Of a stretch of 6,699 bases of DNA, positions 5,353 through 6,699 are shown in pieces. The position numbers were made by a program, and so were the translations under genes. The notes under the pieces are model-generated. The model was not told the DNA's origin. It did no database searches and was given only the letters and a program-made list of their open reading frames with translations. The DNA comes from an uncultured Desulfobulbaceae bacterium (GTDB lineage Bacteria > Desulfobacterota > Desulfobulbia > Desulfobulbales > Desulfobulbaceae): NCBI GenBank assembly GCA_947260045.1, contig CAMYOP010000156.1:1-6699 (forward strand), read 5' to 3'. The first letter of the stretch is position 1; every line of letters begins with the position of its first letter.

Positions 5353-6357
5353 ATGCTAACACTTGCCATCGAAAGTTCTTGTGACGATACCTGTGCCGCT
5401 GTAATTAAAAACAGAGACATGGTACTGTCAAATATTGTATCCAACCAGTTTGAGGTGCATGCTCAATTTGGTGGCATTGTTCCAGAACTTGCCTCCCGCT
5501 GCCATATCGAATCCATCTGGCCAGTTGTCCAGGCCGCTCTGGAAAAAGCTTCCACAACCCTTGAAGACATCGACCTCATCGCCGCCACCCGAGGCCCAGG
5601 TCTTGTTGGTTCTCTTCTGGTAGGATTTACCTTTGCCAAAGCCTTGGGACTTGCCAAAAACATTCCCTGTGTCGGTGTGGATCATATGGCCGGGCACCTG
5701 CTCTCCGCCTTCCTCTGTGACACAAAACCTGCTTTTCCATATGTGGCACTTGTTGTTTCAGGTGGGAACTCCAGCCTTTTTGAGGTAACAGATCCACTGA
5801 GCTATAAACAGCTTGGCCGCACCAGAGACGATGCCGCAGGAGAAGCTTTTGACAAAATCGCTAAATTGCTCAAACTTGGCTACCCTGGGGGCCCTGTTGT
5901 TTCTCAATATGCAGAAAATGGCAATCCGGAGGCTATAAAATTTCCAAGATCCTGGCTTGATCCTGACAAATTTGATTTCAGCTTCAGTGGTTTAAAGACA
6001 TCTGTTGTCAATCATGTCAACAAATTACAGCAAAAAAATCAGACTATTCCCATTGCCGACATCTGCGCTTCGTTCCAACAGGCTGTAATAGATGTTCTGG
6101 TTGAAAAATCTATTAAGGCAGTGCAGGCAAGCAATTACCATACACTTGTCATCGGAGGCGGTGTAGCCTCCAACAAACAACTACGGCAGCAACTGCAAAA
6201 ACGGTGTCAGCAGGAAAACATCTCCCTTTTCACCCCACCACCAGTGTACTGTACCGATAATGCCGCCATGATTGGCCTTGCTGGCTATTATCAGCATGCA
6301 AAAGGCAACACTGTTGCTCCAGATACCGATGTGTATCCCCGTTCACCCCTACATTAG
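5353..6357 (+). CDS. tsaD: tRNA N6-adenosine threonylcarbamoyltransferase TsaD
   Basis: TsaD transfers the threonylcarbamoyl group onto A37 of tRNAs that read ANN codons (t6A), working with TsaB, TsaC and TsaE. The 334-residue protein is full length. Visible features are the ASKHA-fold start MLTLAIESSCDDT (1-13), GPGLVGSLLVG (81-91), metal-binding HMAGH (H111 and H115), SGGN (136-139), GEAFDKIAKLL (163-173), GYPGGP (176-181), FSFSGLKT (209-216), GGGVASN (268-274) and TDNAAMIG (301-308, metal ligand D302). Position 139 is asparagine, where bacterial TsaD usually has histidine (SGGHT); asparagine is the usual residue in archaeal/eukaryotic Kae1. The ATG at 5353 gives the standard N-terminus but lacks a good ribosome site. 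The DUF2062 gene starts two bases after its stop. Confidence 0.96.
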   Translation: MLTLAIESSCDDTCAAVIKNRDMVLSNIVSNQFEVHAQFGGIVPELASRCHIESIWPVVQAALEKASTTLEDIDLIAATRGPGLVGSLLVGFTFAKALGLAKNIPCVGVDHMAGHLLSAFLCDTKPAFPYVALVVSGGNSSLFEVTDPLSYKQLGRTRDDAAGEAFDKIAKLLKLGYPGGPVVSQYAENGNPEAIKFPRSWLDPDKFDFSFSGLKTSVVNHVNKLQQKNQTIPIADICASFQQAVIDVLVEKSIKAVQASNYHTLVIGGGVASNKQLRQQLQKRCQQENISLFTPPPVYCTDNAAMIGLAGYYQHAKGNTVAPDTDVYPRSPLH

Positions 6358-6359
6358 CC

Positions 6360-6699
6360 ATGGAATTCGACTTTAAGCGGACCATACGCTATTACTACCT
6401 GCGGTTCAAACGGCTCCAGGGTGATCCTAAATCTCTGGCACTTGGCAGTGCTGTTGGCGTTTTTATTGGCATATCCCCCACGCTTCCCTTGCACACTGTG
6501 ATGATAATTGCCAGTACGTTACTCATGCGGGTTTCAACCCTGGCAGCTCTTATCAGCGCAACAATTGTCAGTAATCCTCTCACCTTTGTCCCTCAATATT
6601 TTCTCTGCTGGAAGGTAGGTGACCTTATTTTTCCTGGAAGACTTACCTGGGAGAGGGTAAAAGAAGTACTCAGCATTTTAGGAGATTCAGGGCTTAAAG
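6360..6699 (+). CDS. DUF2062-family membrane protein (partial, runs off the right edge)
   Basis: The frame opens with ATG at 6360 and stays open for 113 codons to the window end. The sequence MEFDFKRTIRYYYLRF, then RLQGDPKSLALGSAVGVF (18-35) and the SPTLPLHT and SNPLTFVPQY segments (39-46 and 71-80), are the DUF2062 signature. Two hydrophobic membrane stretches are visible, roughly residues 25-55 and 58-90, after a basic N-terminus. The molecular function of the family is not established. With only two bases between the tsaD stop and this start, and no separate ribosome site, translation is probably coupled to tsaD. Confidence 0.88.
   Translation, partial: MEFDFKRTIRYYYLRFKRLQGDPKSLALGSAVGVFIGISPTLPLHTVMIIASTLLMRVSTLAALISATIVSNPLTFVPQYFLCWKVGDLIFPGRLTWERVKEVLSILGDSGLK

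Overview
This window looks like chromosomal DNA of a strictly anaerobic, sulfur-cycling bacterium. The best guess is a deltaproteobacterium of the Desulfobulbales/Desulfobacterota type. The reasons are moderate-to-low GC, an anaerobe-type homocysteine-synthesis protein (COG1900/DUF39), a LarE with the cysteine pattern of the Fe-S-dependent class, a fused chorismate mutase/prephenate dehydratase, and the housekeeping pair tsaD-DUF2062. The taxon is an inference from gene content and protein style; there is no rRNA here.

Layout, left to right. Positions 1-98 look like the right end of an ISL3-like insertion sequence: the last 27 codons of a transposase plus a terminal repeat. Next, on the minus strand, are tRNA-Pro(CGG) with encoded CCA (132-208), a strong hairpin terminator (241-275) and an HU-type DNA-binding protein (411-683) with its own promoter. 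Upstream of these, still on the minus strand, is a two-gene unit: a COG1900 homocysteine-biosynthesis protein (1689-2885) followed 15 bases later by larE (876-1673). A divergent intergenic region (2886-3079) separates it from pheA on the plus strand (3080-4177). pheA runs tail-to-tail into moaA (minus, 4160-5200), and the two coding regions overlap by 18 bases. A second divergent region (5201-5352) with overlapping promoter elements leads to tsaD (plus, 5353-6357), with a DUF2062 membrane protein (6360 to the right edge) starting two bases after it.

The most notable observation is that the COG1900 reading frame is interrupted by one in-frame UGA (2394-2396). The two halves are in the same frame, are both clearly family sequence, and together give a 398-residue protein with no other stop or frameshift. 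The UGA lies just before the segment NPRNGYQNYN. An AU-rich hairpin with a GUGC loop can be drawn 20-45 nt downstream, at about the spacing expected of a bacterial SECIS element. Read-through as selenocysteine is therefore a serious hypothesis. A recent nonsense mutation or a base-calling error would explain the same sequence and cannot be excluded here.

Functionally, the left half concerns sulfur transfer (COG1900 plus LarE). The right half is ordinary metabolism: phenylalanine synthesis, molybdenum cofactor synthesis and tRNA t6A modification.
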